Shown: positions 1 to 8,678 of the stretch, in pieces
How the letters are laid out: each line of letters opens with the position of its first letter
Numbering within the stretch: position 1 is the stretch's first letter
Assembly (NCBI GenBank): GCA_013002225.1
Contig: JABDKL010000034.1
Coordinates: 1 to 35,292, forward strand
Direction: 5' to 3'
Length of the DNA stretch: 35,292 bases
From: Winogradskyella sp.
Lineage (GTDB): Bacteria; Bacteroidota; Bacteroidia; Flavobacteriales; Flavobacteriaceae
Position numbers and translations under genes: made by a program
The notes under the pieces: model-generated
Seen by the model: only the letters and a program-made list of their open reading frames with translations
Databases searched by the model: none
What the model was told of the DNA's origin: nothing

Positions 1-292
1 AAAATCCGGCAGCATATTTATTACCAAAGTACATTCTATAATAAGGCGATAAATAGTAGTCTATGTCATCTTTAATATCTTCGTCATAGGGAAGAAATAA
101 TTCAACTCCAACACCAGATTCTTCGCTTAGTAGGTGCTCATAAGCAACATCAAAAGCTCCAGCAACCATATATAAAGCATTTAATTTTATCTCGCTTTTT
201 GGATTTGCTTCGATTTCACTTGCGTTGGATTCCTGACTATTTAGGTTTAAAAATGAAACTCCAAGAATACCTATTAATAGTACTTTTTTCAT
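1..292 (-). CDS. Outer-membrane protein, DUF3575-like, C-terminus cut by window edge
   Basis: The ATG is at 290-292 and the frame stays open to base 1, giving 97 residues; the rest lies outside the window. The N-terminus (MKKVLLIGILGVSFLNLNSQ) is a signal peptide. The mature part holds KLNALYMVAGAFDVAYEHLL, then acidic loops and YYLSPYYRMYFGNKYAAGF, the alternating aromatic pattern of short outer-membrane beta strands. I recall this pattern from flavobacterial proteins annotated DUF3575 or porin-like; that family call is from memory and not tested. No enzymatic role is suggested. It is separated from the large barrel gene upstream by 76 bases, so it could be cotranscribed with it. Confidence 0.7.
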   Translation of the reverse strand, partial: MKKVLLIGILGVSFLNLNSQESNASEIEANPKSEIKLNALYMVAGAFDVAYEHLLSEESGVGVELFLPYDEDIKDDIDYYLSPYYRMYFGNKYAAGF

Positions 293-368
293 GATTGATT
301 TTTTAGTTGATTTAAGCTATAATAGATGTAAATTAACAATAAAAGTTGCGTCAGAAAAAACTTAACTT

Positions 369-3300
369 CTAAAAATAGGCTTTAAGTTGAACTGTACCAG
401 TATGAATCACCTTTGATGTCTCTGTTTTGCGTGCAAAATAATTTAAATTCAGGTCTAAAAACTTAGTTAATTTTTTTTGCGCCAATAAACTCCAGGTAAA
501 GTTTTTTCCTGGTTGTAGACCTTCTAACATTTGGTAGGCAACAGGTGTATTAGCATTGCCATTAAATTCATTCTGAAAAAAATTAAATTCACCAGTGAGT
601 GCTACTTTTTGTGCTTTATTATAAGTAAATGAAAAGCCATAGTTGTTTTGGACTAACGTTTCCAAGTTACCAATCCCGTTCTCTTTTGATGTAAATTGAT
701 AGAAAATATCGAATTGTGCATTTTCACTAAACAAATAGGATAATTTTGGATGCAGTCGCTCTTCGTCAATATAATAATTTCTGTTTGCGAAATTTTCACT
801 TGTACTGATATCTTTACCTAAACTTGCCAAGACATTCATCAACCAGCTTTTTTTGTATTTATGATTAAAGTTAACCTGATGATTAATTAGCTTATTTTCT
901 TGAAATCCTATAGATAGTAAGTTTCTGCTCGTATTAGTTAGATAGGTATAAGATGTCGTGTACTTTTGCTTACCTCTATTATAAAACAGGACATTACGTA
1001 TGCTTTTATTTAGAGCTAGTTGATTTTCATCATCTTCAATAAAAGGGTTGAGTTTAAAGTTGTTTCCTTCACGCCGTATTTTTCTGTCTATTAAATATGA
1101 AGTTTGATTATAGAAGTGGGACAACAGCTTTTTAGTTTTGTTATTAGATGTGCTAAATTGTATAGGATTAATGGTTAAGGTTTGACTTAACCTATTTTGG
1201 TGCGTTCTAATAAATACTTGATTTGGCAATAACACCCGTATATAATTTTCTTGATCTGCAAATTGTGCTATTTCAAATTCATTAAGCTCCTGAATTCCAT
1301 TTTCGTTATAATCAATCCACGTATATGCACCTTGCCCAGCTTCTACTTCTACATAAGTAAAATCTTGTTGCGGTAAGGTACCCGAGTTGGTTTCAAAACT
1401 CGTATTTGAACTTATGAGATTGCTAAATAACTTTTGGTTAAAATTTAATCTGCTATTTAAACTTTGCTCATTATTACCAGTATCATTTGCTGCTTTTAAT
1501 GCTCTGTAATTTACAAACAAGCGCAAATTAGTTTGTTTGTTCTGTACTAACTGTGATTTTAAATAATACGTATTAGAATTATTTACGGGTGCAACGGTAT
1601 TATTTCTTAAACTATCATTAAATCGCTTTATATAACCAATCTCAGCAAAAACCCTTGTACTATCACCGATACCTACAAAGGCTTCATAAGCCTTAAATTT
1701 TTGGCTTAATGGTGTTAGAGAGTCATTGGCAATAGCTGTTTGTTTATTATCCTCAGTTGCAAATTTAGCGCCAACCCACTTTGTTTTAAAATCATAAACA
1801 ATTCGGTTAAATGATCGGATAAATTTAGATTTGGTACTATTGCCTTCGCTATTTAAAAAACTGGATTTGGAAAATAGCCTTAAGTCACCAAATTGTAATT
1901 TAGCTACTATATTGTGTCGGTTCCCTTTAAAGTTTTCAGAATAATTAAGATGCTCAAAATTATAGGACGCTATTCCTTTTTTATGGTGAGATGCCTGAAA
2001 GCCAGAAGAGAATAATAGCTGGTTACCTAAATTAACATTTGCATTGAGCGCTTGCTCAGTATTTATATTCCAATCACGATTAAACTCTGGTCTGTATAAT
2101 CGCTGAATAGTTACAAAATTCTTCTGGATAAAATCGGCATCTACTATTGCTGAAAGATTCCAAAGACTATCTGTTTCTATTATTTTTTGATCAACGGTCA
2201 GTTTGGCAGCAAAACCATCATTATTATTATCATCTATATTAGAATATAAATTTTCATCATATTTACTTCCTGCTAACTCTATAAACACGTTTGTTTTATC
2301 AGAGGGTTTATAGAAACTATTAAGCACTGCAATTTGCAAACGTTCTGGCGCTACCAACTGAGTAATAGGCTCATAATTTCCCTGCGGTATCCCATCAATA
2401 GGCGCAATATATTCATAAATATTGCTCACTGCATTGTCATTACTTAAGATATAATTACCTTGATTTGCACCCACTAAAGTAAAACGAACACTAAACAAAT
2501 TATCGTTTGGATCTTGTGAAAACACAAAGATCTCTTCAGTACCAATAAACTCTTTCTTGTATAATATTCTATTTTCAGAAAAGGAAGCAGGTACAGCCGA
2601 TGGTGCTACCATTAAACTCATATCATCGCCAGCATTTGCTAAAATCTGTGTTTGCTCCGTGGATAAGTTTTGTTGCAAAGGTTGATTTTTAGCATCACTT
2701 TCAGAATATAAAGAAACACTTAGTTTAAGTTTTTCAGTTTCATAATTTCCTCCTCCAAAAACTGTAAATCGAGAGTAGTTACGATCACTAAACTGATAAT
2801 CTACTGTAATACGCATTTCGGAAGTTATGGGAAATGTGGAATTAAAAACAAGTTCTCCTGCATTATAGTCTATGATGTAATCATTATTTTCCCCGCGTTC
2901 TAAGGGTACACCATTAACGAAAACAGTTTCGCTACCAGATACGATAAGCACAAATAATTCGTTATTTGGCCCTGTTAATTTATATGGGCCTTGATTACCC
3001 TCTTGTGCCGTGAACTTTGTTGTTGTAAATTGACCTCTCACCAGAGCTCCAGATGCAAAGACCGAGGTCTTCTCTGAAATGTCGGCATTAACCAACAAGC
3101 CCTGGACACGTTTAGAGAAACTAGCAAAATAACTGTTTGTGTTTGTTAAATCTATATCACCAGCACGTATATTCCAGTTGTCGCTTAAGAGCTCAATAAA
3201 TACCTGGTCAAATTCATCCAATCGTTGAGAATAGCCGCTTTCCTGAAGTGGAATATTAGCATCTTGTATAGATGCTCTTAGAGTTACCTTATCACTGAGT

Positions 3301-3794
3301 TTTCCTGATATTTGTAAATCGAGCTCACTATTTAAAACAGAATTTTGGTTATTTCCAATGGTTACTCCTCTCGAGATACTACCAGAAGTTGTAAGGCCAT
3401 CAAAAGGTGTAAAATCACTTTTTTTATTGGAATTTTCTAATCTGTATAGTTGTTGTCTGTTCGATGATTTCTCTACAATGATATTCGTGTCTAATTGCCG
3501 GTATACTTTAGTCAAGAATTTTGGATAGCTTAAGTATTCAATTTGGATGGTATCGGTATTAAGGGTTTTTTTTAAAGTTAAAATCGATTGGGCAAAATTT
3601 ATGGAGTAATAAGTAGTATCGATCAGCGTTCCCACTTTGGTTCTTACTACAAAGCGCGAAGGATTTATACTTAAAGTATCTATAACAATAGAATCCTTTA
3701 CTGGAACGCGTTTCTTTTTTAACCCATTAGCTGTTTCTTGAGTAAAACCCAAAAAAGACAAAAGTAATAGGGGAATCAATAAGACGTGCTTCAT
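369..3794 (-). CDS. Large outer-membrane beta-barrel protein with SprA-like motifs, function unknown
   Basis: 1141 residues. A signal peptide (residues 1-18) is followed by a short globular region and then a very long stretch of alternating beta-strand sequence ending in an aromatic residue (LKAYF), as in outer-membrane barrels. Residues 138-150 read GSISRGVTIGNNQ, and residues 178-202 contain DANIPLQESGYSQRL followed by DEFDQVFIEL. A similar DxNIPxQ...FDQVF block occurs, as I recall it, in the SprA translocon protein of the type IX secretion system, but this protein is less than half the length of SprA. Residues 828-839 (DYNENGIQELNE) fit an EF-hand calcium loop. It has no TonB box or plug domain of the usual type. 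It is divergent from xth. The exact function is unknown; a surface or secretion-related role is inference. Confidence 0.8.
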   Translation of the reverse strand: MKHVLLIPLLLLSFLGFTQETANGLKKKRVPVKDSIVIDTLSINPSRFVVRTKVGTLIDTTYYSINFAQSILTLKKTLNTDTIQIEYLSYPKFLTKVYRQLDTNIIVEKSSNRQQLYRLENSNKKSDFTPFDGLTTSGSISRGVTIGNNQNSVLNSELDLQISGKLSDKVTLRASIQDANIPLQESGYSQRLDEFDQVFIELLSDNWNIRAGDIDLTNTNSYFASFSKRVQGLLVNADISEKTSVFASGALVRGQFTTTKFTAQEGNQGPYKLTGPNNELFVLIVSGSETVFVNGVPLERGENNDYIIDYNAGELVFNSTFPITSEMRITVDYQFSDRNYSRFTVFGGGNYETEKLKLSVSLYSESDAKNQPLQQNLSTEQTQILANAGDDMSLMVAPSAVPASFSENRILYKKEFIGTEEIFVFSQDPNDNLFSVRFTLVGANQGNYILSNDNAVSNIYEYIAPIDGIPQGNYEPITQLVAPERLQIAVLNSFYKPSDKTNVFIELAGSKYDENLYSNIDDNNNDGFAAKLTVDQKIIETDSLWNLSAIVDADFIQKNFVTIQRLYRPEFNRDWNINTEQALNANVNLGNQLLFSSGFQASHHKKGIASYNFEHLNYSENFKGNRHNIVAKLQFGDLRLFSKSSFLNSEGNSTKSKFIRSFNRIVYDFKTKWVGAKFATEDNKQTAIANDSLTPLSQKFKAYEAFVGIGDSTRVFAEIGYIKRFNDSLRNNTVAPVNNSNTYYLKSQLVQNKQTNLRLFVNYRALKAANDTGNNEQSLNSRLNFNQKLFSNLISSNTSFETNSGTLPQQDFTYVEVEAGQGAYTWIDYNENGIQELNEFEIAQFADQENYIRVLLPNQVFIRTHQNRLSQTLTINPIQFSTSNNKTKKLLSHFYNQTSYLIDRKIRREGNNFKLNPFIEDDENQLALNKSIRNVLFYNRGKQKYTTSYTYLTNTSRNLLSIGFQENKLINHQVNFNHKYKKSWLMNVLASLGKDISTSENFANRNYYIDEERLHPKLSYLFSENAQFDIFYQFTSKENGIGNLETLVQNNYGFSFTYNKAQKVALTGEFNFFQNEFNGNANTPVAYQMLEGLQPGKNFTWSLLAQKKLTKFLDLNLNYFARKTETSKVIHTGTVQLKAYF

Positions 3795-3929
3795 CTAGAC
3801 TTATAACTATTTATAACTTGAAATATTTTATCGTTAAAACAAGCTTAAAATAATAGTGTAAAAGTAGGGTATTATTTAATTTAGACCCTTAACGAGAATT
3901 TCGCAGAAATTACACAATAAATTTATAAA

Positions 3930-4691
3930 ATGAGAATCGTATCCTATAACGTCAACGGTATTAGAGCCGCCATAAATAAAGGTTTTATAGACTGGTTAAA
4001 AGCAACAAATCCAGACGTTATTTGTCTTCAGGAAATAAAAGCTATGGAAGAGCAACTCGACCTCAATTTGTTTACAGAAGCTGGGTACCATTATAATTAT
4101 TGGTTTAGCGCACAAAAAAAAGGATATAGTGGTGTTGCTATTTTATGTAAGGAAGAACCATTTCATATTGAATTCGGTACAGGAATAGAATCGATGGATT
4201 TTGAGGGTAGAAATATAAGGGTAGATTTCGAAAACGTTTCAGTCATGAGTATGTATTTACCTTCTGGAACTAACGATGCAAGGTTAGCCCATAAATTTGA
4301 GTATATGAATATGATTCATAATTATCTAAATGAGCTTCAACAAAAATTACCAAATCTAGTCGTCTGTGGAGATTATAATATTTGTCATGAAGAAATAGAT
4401 ATACATAACCCAAAAATGAAAGGTGTTTCTGGTTTTTTACCTGAAGAGCGTGAGTGGCTGGGTGATTTTATTGACAGCGGCTTTATTGATAGTTACAGAT
4501 ACTTACATCCTGAAAAGCAAGAGTTTTCCTGGTGGAGTTACAGAGCAAATGCCAGAGCAAATAATAAAGGTTGGAGATTAGATTATGCAATGGTTAGTGC
4601 TCCATTACAAGAAAAAATAAAACGAAGCGTTATACTCACTGAGGCTGTGCATAGTGATCACTGTCCTATATTATTAGAACTCGATATCTAA
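3930..4691 (+). CDS. xth: Exodeoxyribonuclease III
   Basis: 253 residues, the usual length. It is a member of the endonuclease/exonuclease/phosphatase fold that cuts DNA 5' to abasic sites and removes 3' blocking groups in base-excision repair. Visible family motifs: SYNVNGIRAA at the N-terminus (metal-ligand Asn7), LQEIK with Glu35, the YLPSGT strand near residue 110, GDYNICHEEID near residue 150 (catalytic Asp and Asn), and SDHCP with the catalytic Asp243-His244 pair near the end. The ATG start directly precedes the first conserved strand. It is followed after 31 bases by an OmpA-type lipoprotein gene, probably in the same transcript. All active-site positions appear intact. Confidence 0.96.
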   Translation: MRIVSYNVNGIRAAINKGFIDWLKATNPDVICLQEIKAMEEQLDLNLFTEAGYHYNYWFSAQKKGYSGVAILCKEEPFHIEFGTGIESMDFEGRNIRVDFENVSVMSMYLPSGTNDARLAHKFEYMNMIHNYLNELQQKLPNLVVCGDYNICHEEIDIHNPKMKGVSGFLPEEREWLGDFIDSGFIDSYRYLHPEKQEFSWWSYRANARANNKGWRLDYAMVSAPLQEKIKRSVILTEAVHSDHCPILLELDI

Positions 4692-4722
4692 ATTATTTAC
4701 CTAACAAAAATTAGACATATAA

Positions 4723-5682
4723 ATGACAAAAAAAATTGCCTTTCTCGTCGTAACTGTACTATTGTTTTCGTCCTGTGTTTCAAAGAGAATATACACAGAT
4801 TTAGAAACTAAATACGCTGGTTTAAAAAAAGAAAACCGCGAGCTATCAGATGAAGTCACATTGCTCACAAACGACAATACAAAGCTGCAGAATGAATTAG
4901 ATCAACTTCAATCTGCATATGATAAAGCAGTAAATGAAAGAGATCAATTACAGTTAGATTATACAGCAGCCAAAACTCACTTAGAAAACCTGAATGCCTC
5001 TTATAAAGCATTAGAAGAAAATAGTTCGGCATCGATTGCTGCAAATTCTAAAAAGAATAGAGAACTCTTAGCGCAACTTGAAGCCAAAGAGCAAGCACTA
5101 GCAGCAGAAAATACACGATTAAATAAGTTAAAGCAAGCGTTGGAAGATCGTTCGCAACGCGTTGCAGAATTGGAAGGTGTTATTACAGCAAAAGATGCTA
5201 ATATGCGTAAGCTAAAAGATGCCATTTCCAAAGCATTAACTAATTTTGAAGGTAAAGGATTAACGGTCGAACAGCGAAACGGAAAGGTTTATGTCTCTAT
5301 GGAAAATAAATTATTGTTTCAATCTGGTAGCTGGGCTGTCGGGTCTGAAGGTCGCAAAGCTGTGCAGCAGTTAGGAAGTGTATTAGCAGAAAATCCAGAA
5401 ATCGCAATTCTAATTGAAGGCCACACCGATAATGTGCCATATAAAGGTAATGGTCAACTCAGTGGTAACTGGGATTTATCAACGAAGCGCGCCACTGCGA
5501 TTGTAAATATTTTGAGAGAAAACGCCTCGATAAATCCTGAAAATTTAACAGCGGCTGGTAGAGGTGAATATGCACCTGTTGCATCTAATGATACTGCAGA
5601 GGGTAAAGCCAAAAACAGGCGTATTGAAGTAATTTTAACACCAAAATTAGACGAGATTTCAAAGTTATTGAATGACATCTAA
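4723..5682 (+). CDS. OmpA-family peptidoglycan-binding lipoprotein with coiled coil
   Basis: 319 residues. A lipoprotein signal peptide ends at LLFSSC, so Cys18 is the likely lipidated residue. Residues about 25-165 are a long heptad-like coiled coil rich in Glu, Lys, Leu and Asn. Residues about 190-305 form an OmpA C-terminal domain, with LFQSGSWAVGSEG, EGHTDNVPYKG, the LSTKRA segment and the final NRRIEV strand; the Asp and Arg that grip diaminopimelate are present. The protein probably links the outer membrane to peptidoglycan, with the coiled coil spanning the periplasm. Its start is 31 bases after xth, and a strong hairpin follows the stop. Flavobacterial genomes encode many such proteins; the specific role is not known. 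Confidence 0.9.
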   Translation: MTKKIAFLVVTVLLFSSCVSKRIYTDLETKYAGLKKENRELSDEVTLLTNDNTKLQNELDQLQSAYDKAVNERDQLQLDYTAAKTHLENLNASYKALEENSSASIAANSKKNRELLAQLEAKEQALAAENTRLNKLKQALEDRSQRVAELEGVITAKDANMRKLKDAISKALTNFEGKGLTVEQRNGKVYVSMENKLLFQSGSWAVGSEGRKAVQQLGSVLAENPEIAILIEGHTDNVPYKGNGQLSGNWDLSTKRATAIVNILRENASINPENLTAAGRGEYAPVASNDTAEGKAKNRRIEVILTPKLDEISKLLNDI

Positions 5683-5703
5683 TCGAAACCTTAACATAGA
5701 TTT

Positions 5704-5745
5704 AGACCTTTCATGTTTTAGAACGTGAGAGGTCTTCTTATTTTT
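5704..5745 (+). terminator. Rho-independent terminator after the OmpA lipoprotein gene
   Basis: A 14-bp stem (5704-5717 with 5722-5735, including two G-U pairs) with a TTAG loop is followed by a T-rich tract at 5735-5745. It lies 22 bases after the stop codon of the lipoprotein gene. The T tract runs directly into a promoter-like element for the next gene. Confidence 0.8.
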
Positions 5746-5746
5746 G
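5739..5746 (+). promoter_or_regulatory. Putative -7 promoter element (TATTTTTG) for the aldo/keto reductase gene
   Basis: TATTTTTG matches the Bacteroidota -7 consensus TAnnTTTG exactly. A transcript starting a few bases downstream would reach the ATG at 5768 with a leader of about 16 bases. No clear TTTG -33 element is seen at the expected distance. The element lies within the terminator's T tract, which is unusual but allowed. Confidence 0.4.
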
Positions 5747-5767
5747 TTAAAAATTGCATTAAGTACT

Positions 5768-6805
5768 ATGAAATACACAACGCTCCCCAACACCGATATA
5801 AAAGTCAGTAAAATTTGTCTGGGAACCATGACATGGGGAAACCAAAACTCTCAGGAGGAAGGCTTCGCACAAATGGATTCAGCTTTAGACAAAGGAGTAA
5901 ATTTCTTTGATGTTGCCGAACTATATCCCGTGCCGGCAAATGCAGAAACCTATGCGGATACTGAACGTATTATAGGGAACTGGTTTACAAAGACCGGCCA
6001 CAGAGATAAAGTTGTTTTAGCCACTAAAATTGCTGGTCCTGGAAATTATACGGCTCATATTAGAACGACTGGTTATAGTAAAGATGCACTTAACGAAGCT
6101 GTTAATAATAGTTTAAAACGTTTACAAACCGATTACATTGATCTTTATCAACTTCATTGGCCAGAACGTGAAACCAATTACTTTGGCACAAGAGACTATA
6201 AACACAATCCCAATGATAAGTGGGAAGATAATTTTAACGAAATTCTCCATAACCTAGATGAAATTATAAAATCTGGTAAAATAAGACATGTAGGTATCTC
6301 TAATGAAGGTGCATGGGGCACCATGCGTTATTTGCAAGAATCGAAGGTGCATAATTTACCGAGAATGATAACTATACAAAATGCTTATTCGCTTTTATGC
6401 AGACCTTTTGAAGGTGATCTGGCAGAAGTGGCTCATAGGGAAAATATTGGTCTTTTGGCCTACTCGCCAATGGCTTGTGGTGTGCTGTCTGGAAAATATA
6501 TAAAGGGAACTGCTTCAGCTAATGCGCGTTTAAAATTGTTTCCAAGATTTAACCGCTATAGTAGCGCGACTGCAACTGAAGCTACAAAACGTTACCTAAA
6601 AATTGCTGAAGACAACGGCATGAGTTTAGCACAAATGTCCTTAGCCTTTGTAAACGAAAGGCCATTTTTAACCAGTAATATTATTGGTGCCACAAGTCTT
6701 AAACAGTTAGAAGAAAATATTGATAGTATTAATATTTCTTTATCTAAAGATGTAATGGATGCAATTAATAATGTACATGCTGAAATCCCTAATCCTGCAA
6801 CGTAA
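5768..6805 (+). CDS. tas: Aldo/keto reductase, Tas family
   Basis: 345 residues from the ATG at 5768. A TTG 24 bases upstream is also in frame, but the ATG gives MKYTTLPNTDIKVSKICLG, which aligns with the start of E. coli Tas (346 residues). Similarity to Tas as I remember it is strong throughout: DVAELYPVP, GNWFTKTGHRDK, SLKRLQTDYIDLYQLHWPER, RHVGISNEGAWGTMRYL, TIQNAYSLLCRPFE, AYSPMACGVLSGKY. The tetrad residues Asp, Tyr, Lys and His of the TIM-barrel reductases are recognisable in DVAELY, ATKIAG and LHWPE. It is an NADPH-dependent cytoplasmic reductase of uncertain natural substrate. The gene ends at a shared bidirectional terminator with rng. Confidence 0.93.
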   Translation: MKYTTLPNTDIKVSKICLGTMTWGNQNSQEEGFAQMDSALDKGVNFFDVAELYPVPANAETYADTERIIGNWFTKTGHRDKVVLATKIAGPGNYTAHIRTTGYSKDALNEAVNNSLKRLQTDYIDLYQLHWPERETNYFGTRDYKHNPNDKWEDNFNEILHNLDEIIKSGKIRHVGISNEGAWGTMRYLQESKVHNLPRMITIQNAYSLLCRPFEGDLAEVAHRENIGLLAYSPMACGVLSGKYIKGTASANARLKLFPRFNRYSSATATEATKRYLKIAEDNGMSLAQMSLAFVNERPFLTSNIIGATSLKQLEENIDSINISLSKDVMDAINNVHAEIPNPAT

Positions 6806-6826
6806 ATTTTTAGCTATTATAAAATT

Positions 6827-6861
6827 AAAAAGCCCAATTGAAGTTTCAATTGGGCTTTTTT
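6827..6861. terminator. Bidirectional terminator between tas and rng
   Basis: AGCCCAATTGA pairs with TCAATTGGGCT around a 4-base loop, flanked by an A tract on the left and a T tract on the right, so it can end transcription from both sides. The two genes converge here with a 64-base gap. Confidence 0.92.
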
Positions 6862-6869
6862 AATAGATA

Positions 6870-8414
6870 TTATGTGATTTTGTTACCATCTTTGTCATAA
6901 AAATGATATTCAAGATAAGTGTAAGCATCTCTAGGTAAGACTTTTACCCATTTTTTGTGTTCAAAAAACCACTTTGAACGTGGTGATGGAAACCCTTTGG
7001 TTAAAAAGGCTGCTATAAAAGGATGTGCATTAAGTGTTACCTTCTTATAGTCTTTTTTGAAAATTCGCTCGAGGTCTTGATTAATACGCTCCACCACTTT
7101 AATTGGTGCTTCGATTTCGTCTCCTCCTACTAAGTTAGGATTTTCTTCTTTAGTCTTAATATTGCGTTCTGGCCTAACGCGTTGTCTGGTAATTTGCACT
7201 AAACCAAACTTACTCGGCGGCAATATTTTATGTTTTGCTTTGTCGTCTTTCATCTCATCTCTGAGATAATTGTAAAGTTTTCTTCTGTTTTCTGCTTTAC
7301 CCATGTCAATAAAATCAATGACAATTATACCACCCATATCACGTAAACGTAACTGGCGCGCTATTTCTTGAGCAGAAATCATATTAACTTCTAAAGCAGT
7401 TTCTTCTTGGCTTTTTTCTTTATTAGAACGATTACCACTGTTAACATCTACGACGTGTAGTGCTTCGGTATGCTCTATAACCAGATAAGCCCCTTTTGCC
7501 ATAGAAACAGTTCGGCCAAATGATGTTTTTATTTGACGTTCTATACCATATTTTTCAAAAACAGGTACTCCGTTTTTATAGAACTTTACAATAGACTCTT
7601 TATTTGGTGCAATTTGCTGCACATAATCTTTTACTTGTATGTACAATTCTTCATCGTCTACAATGATACCAGAGAATGAATCATTAAAAATATCCCTTAA
7701 AATAGAGGATGCTTTATTCATTTCTCCCAATACCTTAGTAGGATGATGTGCTTTGTACAATTTTTTACACATTGCTGTCCATCGACCCAGCAAATTTTGT
7801 AAATCACTATCGAGCTCGGCAACTTTCTTGCCTTCAGCTACAGTACGAATAATAACTCCAAATCCTTTAGGTGTGATACTTTTAACAAGTCTCTTTAATC
7901 GGTCTTTTTCTTCCTGCGATTCAATTTTTTGTGAAATTGAAATACGGTTAGAAAAGGGTACCAAGACAATGTATCTACCAGCAATAGACAATTCTGAACT
8001 AATGCGTGGCCCTTTAGTAGAAATTGGTTCTTTTACTACTTGTACTAAAATTGATTGATTAGATTTAATAGCATTTGCAATTTTGCCATGCTTATCTAAA
8101 TCTTTTTCTCGAGGAAAGTCTTTGAGATTGTAATCTCTTAATTTCCCTGTGCTTACACGTTTAATGAATTTTAAAAGGGAAGGCAATTGCGGTCCAAGAT
8201 CATGATAGTGTAAAAAACCATCTTTCTCATACCCTACATTAACAAATGCAGCGTTTAGACCAGGAATAACTTTACGTATTTTGGCAATAAAAATATCACC
8301 AACGGCAAAGTTGTTATCCTCTTCATCTTTATGTAATTCAATAAGTTTTCCATCTTTTAATAAGGCAAAATCAACAACATCTGAACTCGATCTTACGATT
8401 AATTCTTTGTTCAT
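6870..8414 (-). CDS. rng: Ribonuclease G/E family endoribonuclease
   Basis: 514 residues, RNase G-sized, without the long C-terminal scaffold of RNase E. An S1 RNA-binding domain lies at about residues 36-125 (VGDIFIAKIRKVIPGLNAAFVNVG, with GFLHYHDL). The catalytic part has HVVDVNSGNRS with Asp323 and IIVIDFIDM with Asp367; the 44-residue spacing matches the metal-binding aspartate pair of the family. It processes rRNA and decays mRNA by cutting single-stranded AU-rich sites. After TRQRVRP the family often has a CPxC zinc-link that joins subunits; here the region reads NIKTKEENPNLVGGDEIE with no cysteine. The gene lies downstream of the HU/small basic protein genes but behind their terminator. 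Confidence 0.93.
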   Translation of the reverse strand: MNKELIVRSSSDVVDFALLKDGKLIELHKDEEDNNFAVGDIFIAKIRKVIPGLNAAFVNVGYEKDGFLHYHDLGPQLPSLLKFIKRVSTGKLRDYNLKDFPREKDLDKHGKIANAIKSNQSILVQVVKEPISTKGPRISSELSIAGRYIVLVPFSNRISISQKIESQEEKDRLKRLVKSITPKGFGVIIRTVAEGKKVAELDSDLQNLLGRWTAMCKKLYKAHHPTKVLGEMNKASSILRDIFNDSFSGIIVDDEELYIQVKDYVQQIAPNKESIVKFYKNGVPVFEKYGIERQIKTSFGRTVSMAKGAYLVIEHTEALHVVDVNSGNRSNKEKSQEETALEVNMISAQEIARQLRLRDMGGIIVIDFIDMGKAENRRKLYNYLRDEMKDDKAKHKILPPSKFGLVQITRQRVRPERNIKTKEENPNLVGGDEIEAPIKVVERINQDLERIFKKDYKKVTLNAHPFIAAFLTKGFPSPRSKWFFEHKKWVKVLPRDAYTYLEYHFYDKDGNKIT

Positions 8415-8548
8415 ATTATTAATTTATATCTAACTCTTAATTGAGATAGATGGATTTCACTTAATTATTTGACACAGGATTGTAATATCCAACAAATCTT
8501 GACGTACTCTATTAAATACATCAGATTCTATATCAAAGAACGTTTTTC

Positions 8549-8582
8549 TAAAACTGAAAAAAGTAGTCGTAAAACTACTTTT
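8549..8582 (-). terminator. Terminator after the 29-residue basic protein gene
   Basis: On the minus strand AAAAGTAGT pairs with ACTACTTTT (9 bp, 6-base loop), followed by further T residues and a TTTT run. It sits seven bases after the stop of the small gene and separates it from rng. Confidence 0.75.
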
Positions 8583-8588
8583 AACAAT

Positions 8589-8678
8589 TTATTTCTTTTT
8601 GTGACGATTAGCGCGTCTACGTTTTTTACGCTTATGCGTCGCTACCTTGTGTCTTTTTCTTTTTTTACCACTTGGCAT
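8589..8678 (-). CDS. 29-residue highly basic protein, COX24/mS38-like ribosomal type
   Basis: ATG at 8676-8678, stop at 8589-8591. The product is MPSGKKRKRHKVATHKRKKR followed by RRANRHKKK: 29 residues, about two thirds Lys, Arg or His. Size and composition resemble the bacterial and mitochondrial small-subunit proteins bS22/mS38 (the AURKAIP1/COX24 domain), which thread basic tails into rRNA. I recall near-identical tiny proteins across Flavobacteriia, which supports it being real. It starts 40 bases after the HU gene and ends at its own terminator, so HU and this protein are probably cotranscribed. The family assignment is a resemblance judged by eye; a ribosomal location is inference. Confidence 0.8.
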   Translation of the reverse strand: MPSGKKRKRHKVATHKRKKRRRANRHKKK

